NCBI GenBank assembly: GCA_947044365.1
Contig: OX345648.1
Location: 3,972,096-4,036,095, forward strand
Reading direction: 5' to 3'
Source of the DNA: Petrosia ficiformis
Taxonomy: Eukaryota; Porifera; Demospongiae; Haplosclerida; Petrosiidae
Length of the DNA: 64,000 nt
The first letter of the stretch is position 1. Every line of letters begins with the position of its first letter. Shown here one piece after another: positions 50,543-61,715 of the stretch. Made by a program: the position numbers and the translations under genes. Under the pieces are notes generated by a model that was given only the letters and a program-made list of their open reading frames with translations, ran no database searches and was not told the origin of the DNA.

Positions 50543-51930
50543 AAATAATTGTTAGAATAATAAAAAAAATTTTTTAAATGAAAGAGTATGTAGGGATATA
50601 TATCAAAACCAAAACAAGCACAGGAACAAGATGGCTTTGGCAACAAAATGAAATACCACTTCCACATAACAACCGTACATAAGTATCACTTCTTTGTGTT
50701 TTGCCTTTACTTAAGTTGTGTATACTTATGTAGGGTTGTTATGTGGAAGTGGTATTTCATTTTGTTGCCAAAGCCATCTTGTTCCTGTGCTTTCTTTGGT
50801 TTTGATATATATCCCTACATACTCTTTCATTTTCTAAAATGTTTTTTATTATTCTTGTTTTGATTCTATTTTTAAAGAATTCAGGTAAATTTTTGATCAA
50901 ATATGTGATGACTATTCTGTTTCATTTACAGTACTGATATTTTCTGCAGGAATGGTGTCCAGAAGGAGACGGTACTCAAAATTTACTGCAATATTATAAT
51001 TATTTGTTATTACAATTCCTATATCCTCTTTCATTTTTGAACATGTTTCTATATTATTCTTGTTTCGATTCTATTTTTAAATGACTCGGTATAATAATAT
51101 ATATCCCTACGTACTCTTTCATTTTTTTAAAATGTTTTTTATTATTTTCGCATACAATGAATTAGTGGCACAATTGTGATGAAATTTCTTATCTGAGAGT
51201 GATCAACTAACACATTCAGTTATACTAATGATTTGTACATGGACAGTTCAGTATCATCTGTGTGGGTTTACAAATTTGTGGAAGTGATGATATGCAGTAC
51301 AGAAGCACATTCAGTTATACTAATGACTTTTACACGGGCAATTCAGTATGATCTTTACAAATTTTGCTATTTGTAGAAGTGATTATATGTATGTACAATA
51401 CTTTATACAGCTTATCTGTTTTATAGAACACCATCTGATAATATCCATTACAACATCCATAAAATTAATGGGTGTGTTTTTAATGGGTGTGGTTTATTAC
51501 AAATAACGTCCTATCGTAAGTAGGTTGCTGTAGTGGCTGAAAGTATTCGTTGTCTAGGTCAAGAAACAGAACAGTACGAAGTTTGTTCCCCTGAATTTAA
51601 CTTAAAATAAATTTGTATTTGTGCTACAACTATTTTAATAGCTTCAGAAACGTAGAAATGTATTTTTATGAAAAAGAAGAATAATAGTGAATAATAATAT
51701 GAAGGTTTTGCCAGTTTTGCTACTTGCCGGTTCTATAGTTTAATGAAGATCTCTGAACATTTAAAAGGTATTGTTAGTTATAAAAATACTCAATATATTG
51801 TAAGTTATGAATATTTTAACTTATTTGTATATATTACCAAAGATTTCAGCTTTCCACTTGCAATTGAAATGTATGGGCGGCAATTTTTTTTCCGGGCCAT
51901 CCCTACATAGAGAGTACTACCCTACTCTTT
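50543..51930. mobile_element. 1.4-kb insertion specific to unit 2
   Basis: Interrupts sequence that is continuous in unit 1 (33540-33570, AAAATAATCGTGATAATCAT). It includes a 265-bp perfect-looking hairpin (50576-50840, arms about 115 bp, loop about 30 bp) with GAGTATGTAGGGATAT ends, then diverged relatives of the same ends. No ORF with recognisable content. Confidence 0.7.
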
Positions 51931-52299
51931 GATAATCATATTATTGCTCAGTCCCACATGTATTATACATTTGTAAATAGTTTTATTGTGTTATCAGTGA
52001 ACTCTAGTAAGTGCATAAAAACAATTGTGTTACTGCTAGTTTCAATTTGATATTCAATGAGAATTTACAATAATAATTTATAAGGAACAAGTGTCACAAT
52101 TATAAGGATTATTTTCACTTCTTTTAAACAGTAAATATACATGTACAAGTACATGTATTCAACCTCAAAATGTATTGGAGAGCTTGTCATATACAAAAGT
52201 AGATGAAATGAGATGAACAGTTAAGGTCACATGTGATGTACATGTAATCGCTATGCATATATACAATGTACACATACATGTACATACAATAATACACTA

Positions 52300-52535
52300 T
52301 GGTATAGTACATGTATATACATGTACAGGTATTGAATGTACATATACATGTACAGGTACTGTATGTACATATACATGTACAGGTACTGTATGTACATATA
52401 CATGTACAGGTACTGTATGTACATATACATGTACAGGTACTGTATGTACATATACATGTACAGGTACTGTATGTACATATACACCATGTACATGTACAGG
52501 TACTGTATGTACATATACATGTACATATAATCATA
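52300..52535. repeat. 27-bp minisatellite, unit 2
   Basis: About seven copies of CATGTACAGGTACTGTATGT plus ACATATA. In unit 1 the matching site (34100-34400) is irregular, so this array was homogenised or expanded after duplication. Confidence 0.8.
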
Positions 52536-52617
52536 CACTATATAACAGATACCATAGATTAGGAAATTTTCATTGCTGTTTTCACAAAAATTGATCTTCA
52601 AATCTTTTATAATTATT

Positions 52618-52649
<32 letters not shown>

Positions 52650-52808
52650 ATGTAATACACATGTATATCCCTCTATTCCAAGTCTGGAACTTTCTACCAT
52701 ATATAATTTTCAGATCATGTACATGTAAATCTCAATGAGCTTTTTACCATGACCAAACTATGGTACATGTATGTGTGTATATAGATATACACACAATCTA
52801 CACTGTAC

Positions 52809-52902
52809 CTCTCATATGGAGCTTTAAGATTGAATTCCTTCATTTTCCTCTGAAGTATAGACTGGAATTTAGGATTCTTTGCTAATTCAAGTATTGCTAA
52901 TT
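52809..52902 (-). CDS. NAP1L exon 2, copy B
   Basis: Identical over all 94 nt to 34739-34832, with the same acceptor and donor, although the surrounding introns differ by many substitutions and indels. No exon 3 copy follows it before the exon-4-like fragment at 43.2 kb. Confidence 0.55.
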
Positions 52903-53343
52903 CTAAGAGTGTAAAATGAACAATCATGAATTACATGTACTGTCATGTAGATACATGTATAATATACAATAGTTTTCATTAACTAAACTACATGTATAAT
53001 GAATGCACTCATAGTACAGAACCCTCGCCACAAGTGTGATTGGGAATCACTATTTTTGATTGTAACAATGATTATTACATGTATACTGAGATTATAATTA
53101 TTATCATATATAGGGTTAATAATTGCACACAATACATGTACTTGCTGTAATAATATTATTATATTGAGATTATAATTTCATTATAATATTTTGTATGCGT
53201 TTTACAACTTACACTCCAGTCCTACCAATAATTCAATTCCTATATAGTTGAAGAAGCGTTATGCTAAAATAATTAGTAAACAGTTTTGTAGCTTCAATCA
53301 CATGCACGAAATCAAAAATAGGTGGAGCTAGAAGGTGACTGTC

Positions 53344-53500
53344 ATGGCAGAAAGCTTAGAGTCAGCTTGATGTTGTAGCGGCCACTACTTCATCAATGTC
53401 AAAATATGAATCGACAAAGATAACCTTCAAACAAGATGAATTGCGTTTGCATGGACTCTTTTACTACCAGAAGTCTTCTGAAAGTGGTGAAATGGCAAAC
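53344..53500 (+). pseudogene. Degraded copy of the 35466 exon
   Basis: Same ATG context and GTGAGT donor as the unit 1 copy, with an in-frame TGA after LESA and frame-changing indels. From an internal ATG at about 53397 the reading MSKYESTKITFKQDELRLH is open to the donor. Confidence 0.25.
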
Positions 53501-54823
53501 GTGAGTTGTGAAAATTGTCATAATATTATACATGTGACTGAAAGGTTTTAGAAAAAGCCTGTCTTTATTTAAAGTCACAAAACCTACTTACAGTAACCCT
53601 CTGCTCCGTCTACACTAATGAGTTAATTACATGTAAATTACAAGTCTATTGCAAAAACTATAACTAAACAAAATCAAAAATCCCCAGTAATATACAAATG
53701 TACAACTATTATTTACTTAACTAAAACTAAAACCGTTTTAGTAAGCCTAATATTATTTTAGTTAATTAACTATAACTACATGTATAATGTAACTAAAAGT
53801 GGTCATTATTGTCATACTAAAGCAACACTAGTATATATACATTTGTACATGTACATGTATTATAGGGGTGTGATTAAATTGATTAAGTGTGTTTAGGGTT
53901 TCGTACAGAAAAAGTTAACATAACAACAAAATTACGGTGGCACTCAGGTAATTATCATATTCATTAACTCCCTCACATTTCTGATTACTGTAAAAGTAGA
54001 TTTTTAGGTAAATTGTTCTTATTATTCACACACCCTATCGCTTAGAAATTTTTAAAATCAGTAGCTGAAAGACTGAAGAGTTTGGGAACTGTCCGATTTT
54101 TTTTTAATAGTTTTTTTTCCTGTCATAATATATTTCACAGAGTGGAATGCTTACTATGTAGACTAAGGTACAATATGAGAGTAAAATAAGTTTCATACAT
54201 GTATCTGTAGCTGTGGTAGACTCGTCAAATAAGCTAGCTTAAAGTAACAGCATGAAATTGCCATGAAATGGAAAACTCAGTAAGATTATCAAAAGTAAGC
54301 AAGAATTTTCTGTAAGTGGAGTTTTGTAGTGAAAACACAAGTTTATAAGTTTTTCGCTAATTATTTGAGTGCCATCTTATAGATCATCATCACTAACTAT
54401 GTTATATTTGTTAACAACATCATTTCCAGAAGTTTTATTTCACCATTCATTCTTAAGTATAATGTACACATATATGTACATATTCATAATTGTTCCATAG
54501 TGTGTTTTCAGTATTCATTGTGGTGATTCGTGAACTTTACCCGATAAAATATGGTGATTAATGAGTATGTCAAGTGTCACCTTAAAATTAATAGTTGTAA
54601 TTTCACACGTCATTTTGTAATGAAGAGTAATAATAATATTCATAGTTTACATGTAGTCTAATTGCAGCCAAATTCCTTAGCTGAGACGGAGAAGTCAATG
54701 GAATCCCTCCCATCATACGATCTCAAACAGGGGAGGAGTCCGGCTTGTGAGACAAGCCCCTCACCAAATATTTACTTTGAATAATTTTGTTTATTATATA
54801 GTGTAAGTCATTTTTATACTTAC

Positions 54824-54892
54824 CTTCAGGCCCTTCTCCTAGTCCTCCTTCTGTGCGTTCACTCCCTTCAGCCATCATCATGAAAAAAGTAA
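54824..54892 (-). CDS. NAP1L exon 1, copy B (duplicated first exon)
   Basis: Second copy of the first NAP1L exon inside the downstream 17-kb unit. It has the same triple ATG (first at 54879-54881), one extra in-frame codon (EGGLGEGPE) and intact GTAAGT donor. It may serve as an alternative first exon of the same gene or be the start of a truncated paralogue. Confidence 0.55.
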
Positions 54893-54993
54893 CTGTGATT
54901 TATAGTAATAAACAAAGAAGATATTATAACAAATAGTTTATTGACAACAAATAAGGTAATAAAGTAGTTAAACACATGTAATAAATAGCTTAC

Positions 54994-55056
54994 CTTCGCT
55001 ATAATTGTTCAGTTACTCCCCAATTTCAGTGAGCACGTGGTTAAACAATTTGGCTG
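54994..55056 (-). promoter_or_regulatory. NAP1L promoter region, copy B
   Basis: Duplicate of the copy A region. The E-box CACGTG (55034-55039) is kept, but the E2F-like element has a single change (TTTGGCTG on the plus strand at 55049-55056). The untranslated-exon donor at 54993 is intact. Confidence 0.3.
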
Positions 55057-55735
55057 TAAAACCACACCTACTTTGCTGCCTAATTAATCATTATTGAATA
55101 AAGCATAATTATAGTAACTATAATTTTAGGTGTAGACACTCAGTTTACAATAAGCAAAAATAATTATTATCCATATTTCTTGCACTACTCCAAATTACAT
55201 GTAGTGTCTTATTCATGCTGCACTATGCAAAGGGTGTGGCTACATCTGACCATGACAGTATACACATGATCTAAGTTGAATGTTTACTTTTATTAGACTC
55301 ATGCTCAATATTTTCATACATAATTATTGCCACTGCAGCCACAATTGTCAGTTTAGTGCTTACTGAGTCAGTGGCCAATATGAATGAAATCAGTAGAAAC
55401 TTGTGATATCAATAATGATACTGCAAGGTTGCCAGTGCATATATTCTAAGAATGTATCAATATAATATTAGCACTGCCATTTTCTCTGTTTCCAGGGATT
55501 CTGGAATTTTCTGCAATACATAAATTCGTGTCATAGCGGTATAGTCATAATTGGCAGCAGAGATTTTCTGGGGCATTTTAAAATCTATACCACAATGCAG
55601 CTGAATGCACCGGTACCGTACTGTACTAGTACTGTGCATTGTACGGGGTACGCGGTACGGGTACAGCTGTGATTTTAATTTACCATGCACGCCCATTATA
55701 AATTTTACTTACCGCACATCCATGCGAAAACAGTA

Positions 55736-58700
55736 ATGTTCAACTCTATAGTGTTCTCACTGCTTCTCGTTGCTCCACTGATCGTTGCCGAATGGGAATG
55801 GAACATTTACGTACAATCTCCAGGAGGAATCGATAATGAATCCTGTTGGACTGATCAGACTCCGTGTGCTACGATCAACTTTGCACTGAAAGGCGTTGAA
55901 CATGACTCTACTGTTATATTTGTTCATCCAGGTACATATGGACTTGACAATGGAATTGAAACTCAATTGAGAGGTAAGTCTCAAGTGGGTATTATTGGTC
56001 TATCTATTCCAGTTAATATATCATGTAGTCCATTCACGGGACTATCATTTACTATGATGGAAAACATTATCCTTGAAAATCTCACATTTCATGGTTGTGG
56101 CGGACTACGGTATAGAGATTTTAACAAACAGTCCTTTACTTTTCAAGTAGCAGTGTTCATGTTATTCTGTAAGAATATACAGATTAACAATGTAGTGATT
56201 AAATCGTCTAATGGTACTGGTCTTACAATGTACAATACAGTGGGTAATGTATCTGTATGGGGTTCTACATTAATAGATAATGGACTGAAAGGCCAAGGAT
56301 CATTAAATCAATCAGCTTGCGGAGGTGGTGGAATGAAAATCAAATTCCTAGCGCTTAATACAAGCGATATGCACACTGAATCAACATATATTACTAATAC
56401 TAACTATACTATTGGAAATTCAGTATTCCTCTCAAATAATGCTACCTCTCATTATTCTTGTTATCTGGAGCATAATAGTCATGGAGGCGGTTTGTCCATT
56501 ATTTTAGGAGGTCAGGCTAGTAATAACATGTTTATAATAGATTCCAATGTAATAGAAGGCAACAGTGCTGATAATGGAGGAGGCTTGTATATCTCAGCTG
56601 AGTCAGAAATTATTGTTTCTATTAGAAATACCAACATTTCTAGTAATACAGCATTTACAGGTTTAGCTATATCCTTAATTAACAATGGTAGTCATAGTGA
56701 TGATAACTATTATGAAATTTCAAACAGCACATTTATTGAAAATAGTCCAAAATGTAAAATAAATGAACTATCAAGTTCTGGTACAATTTTTGCTGATGGC
56801 ATAAATTTAAATTTCAGTGGCTATAGTCTAATTGAGAGAAATTATGCATCAGGATTGAAGGCCAAACATCACACAAAGATATCAGTCAGTGAGAAATCCT
56901 TTCTTAACTTTGAGGAGAATAATGGTGTTGTTGGTGGAGCTATTGCATTGTTTGATTGTAGCTATGTTGTTGTTTATTCTAATACGCAACTGAATTTTAT
57001 AAGTAATTATGTTTCTGACAAAGGTGGTGCTATCTACTCTGGTCCATGTACTTTTATTGGTGATAACATAATTCCTGTTTCACAATGCTTCATACAGTAC
57101 TATCGTCCCCATATTCATCCTGATGAATGGGAAGATGTAAATTTTAACTTTATTTCAAACACATACACATCCTGTATTCCTCATTATGATGAGTATGATT
57201 ATGATTATTATGTTGAATATATCGTGAATTATAATGCTATCAGTGCTGCATCACTTTCTTTATGTTGGTGGCCATCTCTTAACTCTTCATTACTTACACC
57301 TGATGAAACTGCAAGTACTCTTTGTTGGAATAACTGGTACTACTCACCATATAACTGTTCCAGTTCCGTTTCTGAAGATTTCGATTCTGATTATAATTTG
57401 CATTATTATGACTCTTGTTCGGAAGATGACTGTTGGTCAAATAGCTTTAGTACTGTTATGAGTACTCATATGTGCATAGAGAGTGTTCATTATGATACAT
57501 GTGAAGATGGACAAGCTGTACCTATCAATTCTTTTCAACTATCTTGCTATGATTGTGATTCTACCTCACTAGTGTATGGATGGTTAATATTTATGTTTGT
57601 TCAAATACTACCTGTTACACTTCTGGTGCTGTTAATAATAACACTCAATATCAACCTCACTCAAGGATCAGCTAGCGGCTACATATTTTATTGCCAACTT
57701 CTAAGTACTTCATTCCCTGGATTAAAGACAAGATATCCAGCATGGCTACCACTTCATGTTAGGGAAACAAATCCAATTACTTTTCTGCCCTTTAGTATTT
57801 GGAATCTTAACTTTCTAACTGCCTTACCTACCTGTATTTCATATCCTTCCATATCAGAAAAAATATCAAATGGAATTCCAGTATTTATAACTTGTAGCAT
57901 GGATCAATTAGGAGCCATATCATTTTGGTATTTAATAGCAGCATACCCAATGGTCTTATTAATACTACTCTATATCTGGCTTATGATGAATGAGAAAGGA
58001 TTCATGTGTGTTGTATACATTACTAGACCTATTCATCATCTACTAGCACGTTTTTGGCATATGTTTGATATTGAACCATCATTGATTCATTCCATAGCTT
58101 CAGTCTATGTGCTGTGTTTCATGCAATTTACAGCCACTTCTCTAAAACTTCTTAGTTTTTACATTAATGATGATGATGAAGATGTAACTTTCTATTATGA
58201 TCATAGTTTGCATTACTTTGGTTGGCCTCACAGTTTAGCAGGATTATTTGGGATTACTATTCTCATAATCATAGTAATAGTTCATGTCTTTTTTTATCCA
58301 TTCAAATGGTTTCAGAGGCTTCTTCACAAAATTAAGTTACATAAACAACTTCTAGTAGCATTGGCTGATGTCTTCACAGGACCTTACAAAGATGGATCGG
58401 ATAACTCTAAAGATTATCGATGGTTTGCAGGACTCTACTTACTGCTTCGTGTTGTTTTTATCAGCTTATACATTTTAAATCATTTTAGTTTTACTCCATC
58501 CATAGTAGTGGGTCTACAATTAGTATTAACCCTTTTAATATGCATTGGCTTGAATATTTTTAGACCATATAAGAGAAACATCCATAACTTTTCTGAATCA
58601 TCATTGTGGCTACTTCTTTCAATTACTAATGCATTAAAGTTAACTCCACTTGAATATTTGCTAGTTTATGTTACAATAATGTACTGGCCACCAATAGTAG

Positions 58701-59020
58701 TAATTCCATATTGCATATTCTGGTTGGTTAAGAAAATTAAGAAGTGTTGTGATTATCATAAATCTAGACGTACTGCTATCAACAATCTTGATGAAAACAC
58801 ACTTACAGATGAGAATCTTACATCACCATACATGTTAAGTGATGATGATAATGATGTTGAATTTGCTGATCGTCTCATGAATCCTGATCTTTATAATGAA
58901 CAACATGTTGGTGTTCTTCCTCTTCCATCACCTCCTCCTCCCTCTCGTCATGAGTCAGAGACATTATCGCTTCAAATTGATGCATCGTCTTCTTATGGTA
59001 CTACTATCAACAGTAAATAA
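55736..59020 (+). CDS. Beta-helix (Pmp-like) ectodomain plus multi-TM receptor-like protein, 1094 aa
   Basis: Intact single-exon gene. The start is taken at MFNSIV, giving a signal peptide (1-18); an in-frame ATG 17 codons upstream is possible. Residues 20-460 form a parallel beta-helix, pectin-lyase-like region: NIYVQSPGGID, CATINFAL, HPGTYGL, then repeated GGGLSI, GGGLYI, GGAIAL and GGAIYSG with NN and FIEN turns, as in Chlamydia Pmp-type repeats. A variable Tyr/Asp/Cys-rich segment (475-590) follows, then CEDGQAVPINSFQLSCYDCD, and about 7-8 hydrophobic spans from residue 613 to 997. The membrane block contains DVFTGPYKDGSDNSKDYRWF and NIFRPYKRNIHNFSE. The cytoplasmic tail is acidic then proline-rich (LPLPSPPPPSRHE). 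Similar unnamed proteins occur in sponges and cnidarians. Receptor or channel function is inference. The paralogue at 37803 is frameshifted. Confidence 0.87.
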   Translation: MFNSIVFSLLLVAPLIVAEWEWNIYVQSPGGIDNESCWTDQTPCATINFALKGVEHDSTVIFVHPGTYGLDNGIETQLRGKSQVGIIGLSIPVNISCSPFTGLSFTMMENIILENLTFHGCGGLRYRDFNKQSFTFQVAVFMLFCKNIQINNVVIKSSNGTGLTMYNTVGNVSVWGSTLIDNGLKGQGSLNQSACGGGGMKIKFLALNTSDMHTESTYITNTNYTIGNSVFLSNNATSHYSCYLEHNSHGGGLSIILGGQASNNMFIIDSNVIEGNSADNGGGLYISAESEIIVSIRNTNISSNTAFTGLAISLINNGSHSDDNYYEISNSTFIENSPKCKINELSSSGTIFADGINLNFSGYSLIERNYASGLKAKHHTKISVSEKSFLNFEENNGVVGGAIALFDCSYVVVYSNTQLNFISNYVSDKGGAIYSGPCTFIGDNIIPVSQCFIQYYRPHIHPDEWEDVNFNFISNTYTSCIPHYDEYDYDYYVEYIVNYNAISAASLSLCWWPSLNSSLLTPDETASTLCWNNWYYSPYNCSSSVSEDFDSDYNLHYYDSCSEDDCWSNSFSTVMSTHMCIESVHYDTCEDGQAVPINSFQLSCYDCDSTSLVYGWLIFMFVQILPVTLLVLLIITLNINLTQGSASGYIFYCQLLSTSFPGLKTRYPAWLPLHVRETNPITFLPFSIWNLNFLTALPTCISYPSISEKISNGIPVFITCSMDQLGAISFWYLIAAYPMVLLILLYIWLMMNEKGFMCVVYITRPIHHLLARFWHMFDIEPSLIHSIASVYVLCFMQFTATSLKLLSFYINDDDEDVTFYYDHSLHYFGWPHSLAGLFGITILIIIVIVHVFFYPFKWFQRLLHKIKLHKQLLVALADVFTGPYKDGSDNSKDYRWFAGLYLLLRVVFISLYILNHFSFTPSIVVGLQLVLTLLICIGLNIFRPYKRNIHNFSESSLWLLLSITNALKLTPLEYLLVYVTIMYWPPIVVIPYCIFWLVKKIKKCCDYHKSRRTAINNLDENTLTDENLTSPYMLSDDDNDVEFADRLMNPDLYNEQHVGVLPLPSPPPPSRHESETLSLQIDASSSYGTTINSK

Positions 59021-59492
59021 AAACACTTCAATTTGACATTCCTTTTCTTAACTGTCACTGTTATTGTGTCTTGACATTTTTGGATATAATGTATATATGC
59101 ATATAATTGTATTGCATAAATGTTTGATTTTGTTTTGTTGTATATAATGCTTTTAATTTCTTTTTGTTAAGTTTTCCTTAATTATCTTGTTTTCTCACAT
59201 AGTTAAATTTTTGCTTTTGAAGATTCACACATTAGTCCATGTGAATTTCTGATGTTATTCAGACAATTTATTATTTATGAATATGTAAAGCTCTTCTAAG
59301 TCACATAATGGTGAGCAAAACAAAATAAGACAAATACATATTTGTACATGCACTAGTACTTGGTGTTGACATTGCAAATAATCTGTAAATTCATTACAAC
59401 ACAAAGATATAATAAAAATGAATTAAGAATGTTAAAACATAACTCATTCAAACACAATAAATAACAAGTTGTGCAGAGAGAGAGATTTATCT

Positions 59493-59640
59493 CATCTGCA
59501 AAATATGTTTCTAGTAGCTAGTTTAGAAATATCACAATTATCATGTGTCTGTAATGCTGTTATCCTTTTCACACCAGCAGCTTCTCCAGTTTTATATTTT
59601 GCCTCAGGTCCAGCGATTTTCACAATATTTCCAAACCTTC
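59493..59640 (-). other. Exon-like open stretch, unidentified
   Basis: Reads FGNIVKIAGPEAKYKTGEAA, then GVKRITALQTHDNCDISKLA, before TGA. The unit 1 copy (about 42153-42301) has an in-frame stop (KYKT then TGA) and deletions. It may be a decayed exon or an antisense artefact. Confidence 0.2.
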
Positions 59641-59992
59641 CAATATAGGTTGAAGTATTTCAAGATTGTGTGTATCCATCATACTACACAATGAAGGTAT
59701 ACAGTCTAGTTGTACAGTATAAATCACCTGTGAATAAACGGATGAAAGGACGGGTAAATATATATGGCATTATGTACAATGATAGTGTTATAATTGATAT
59801 GGCTTATGGGATCTTCTCTAAAGTAGAGTCACTGAATTGAAACGTGAGCTCATTACATATTCATAGTTTTGAATGTGTGCACATTTGGGTTCAATCTACT
59901 TTTGTGAGTAATTGTACTACACATGTGCACAACAGGACTTAATACCATTTCCACAGCAATTTCTCATTAATTTAAAATGAACTTAGCTTTAA

Positions 59993-60596
59993 CCCTTAGA
60001 GGACTGAGCCTGTTTTTCAAAATTCTTCCCATTTCCAACACTGGCGACTCTATTGCATATAATGTGGCCACCGTTCACTTTCTCTACCCCAAACTTGGCT
60101 CCTTTTCCGACACGGAGTACCACTTCCACCAACTTGCTTACCGGGACTCGAAAGTCCCCAAGCGCTTCGTAGGATCAAATCAAATGCAGTGCTCTCCCTC
60201 TTTTGACTGGAACTGGGGCTAACAAAATGACCCCACTGCATGTTGGCACCAGCTACACCCACGATTTCAGGTTTCAGAGCAAGGAAAATGCTTCAGGTAC
60301 CCACCAGAGTGCATGGGCGGGGTCAAAAAATGCAAAATTCGCTAGCAGCGAGGGGGCTGCGCCCCCTTCGAACCCCCACATTAACAGGGGGACACCCCCC
60401 TTTAAAATTACCCCCATGATTATTATTTAGGCCAAAGGGCGGCCGAAAAACCATCAACTTTTTTAGCCACGTTCATCAGGTTGTGCCTGACGCCAATTAC
60501 AACCATTTGGAAAGCTTCGTGTAGCTAGGAACAGACGGCGAACCACGTACTGTAGGGGTGAAATGTCACATATATGTGACATCAGTCCTCTAAGGG
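59993..60596. mobile_element. piggyBac-like non-autonomous element
   Basis: 604 bp flanked by TTAA (59989-59992 and 60597-60600), with perfect terminal inverted repeats CCCTTAGAGGACTGA. It is clearly more GC-rich than its surroundings. Unit 1 lacks it at about 42605. TTAA target and CCC start are piggyBac traits. Internal ORFs are short and unrecognised. Confidence 0.82.
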
Positions 60597-60930
60597 TTAA
60601 TTCTATTGATTCAAATGATTGTTTCACAAATACATTGTGTACAAATATATAGATATAAGGATGTTGTATGATTAGTATGGTAAAAAAAAAACAGAATACA
60701 TACTCAAAGTACACAACATGCAGGATGGAGATTGAAACACATTCTAACACAACTCCCTGGTATATATATTAGGGCTGGGAAAAAGGTTCGAATTTCCGAA
60801 CCTTTGAAGCTGGATTTCGCTTCACTGCCATGCCTACTTCAATGTTTGCACATGTGTGCTCGTGCAATCAGAAATGTGTCGTTAATAATGTGGGCATATT
60901 CCAGTAAATTGAGGCTGTGTTGCTGTCTTA

Positions 60931-61495
60931 CCGTATAGCGGGAAATATTCAAAATTTCGTTATTTTCGTTGGCAGTTGAGGGCAACGAAAATTTGAATCA
61001 ACAAAAATTTGACTCGAGGAAAATTTTGCGACAGTCACGTGTCGTTTCAAAGTCACACCTCTCACACGTGTGTTATTATTACTAGCGATGGCTCTTTATT
61101 GGTATTTTAAGCCTGATTCATCTCTTCCAGACCCCAAGGGACCGCTATCAGACATAGTTACGCCAGAGGCTATAAAGGATGCCAATGAAGCGGTAAGAAC
61201 TAGATAATGATAGCTAACACAAATTTTATTGATTTTTTCCAACTGTTGTTCGCCCACTGAAGAAATCCAGATATCTTTGTATACATGATACCCTCGCACC
61301 ATTGACTCAAGACTGAACGACTCCATTACAAAACTAAATGACTCATGAGTCACGTGCGTAATTAATTTTTAAAAAAGGTGTGGCTAACTGCTATGGTCGA
61401 TCAACCGCTCGCCAACAAAATTTATTTCAACGAAATTTTATGCTTTTTGTATTTTTAACGAAAATTTCTTCCAACGGAAATTTCCCGCTATACGG
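60931..61495. mobile_element. TA-flanked MITE with exon-like ORF
   Basis: 565 bp flanked by TA on each side, inverted repeats CCGTATAGCGGGAAAT. It is nested in a larger hAT-like remnant (TAGGGCTGGG at about 60770, CTGGCCCTA at about 61675). Subterminal AACGAAAATTT motifs are inverted too. It carries an ORF at 61088. Confidence 0.8.
61088..61192 (+). CDS. Exon-like ORF inside MITE
   Basis: 35 codons from ATG to a consensus donor GTAAGA, phase 0: MALYWYFKPDSSLPDPKGPL, then SDIVTPEAIKDANEA. Proline-spaced and codon-like. It may be the first exon of the parental transposase or a captured host exon. No second exon is visible inside the element. Confidence 0.35.
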
Positions 61496-61683
61496 TATCT
61501 GTCAGTCCAGCGTTGCTAAATCCAAGTAGAAACAGCAACAGAAACAAGACTAATACTTGATATAAAGCAACTATCCAGTTTTGGAGGCATTCTATACTAT
61601 AGCCAATGTGCAAACTTTTGAACCTTGGTTTGTTTTTGCTGATGAAGCATTGAATGTTGTTTCCATCCTTTGTTCTGGCCCTA

Positions 61684-61715
<32 letters not shown>

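Noticed and set aside
59977..60430. ORFs of 75-81 aa in GC-rich DNA, considered as a horizontally acquired gene
   Set aside because: They lie inside a piggyBac-like element bounded by TTAA and perfect inverted repeats, and have no recognisable motif.
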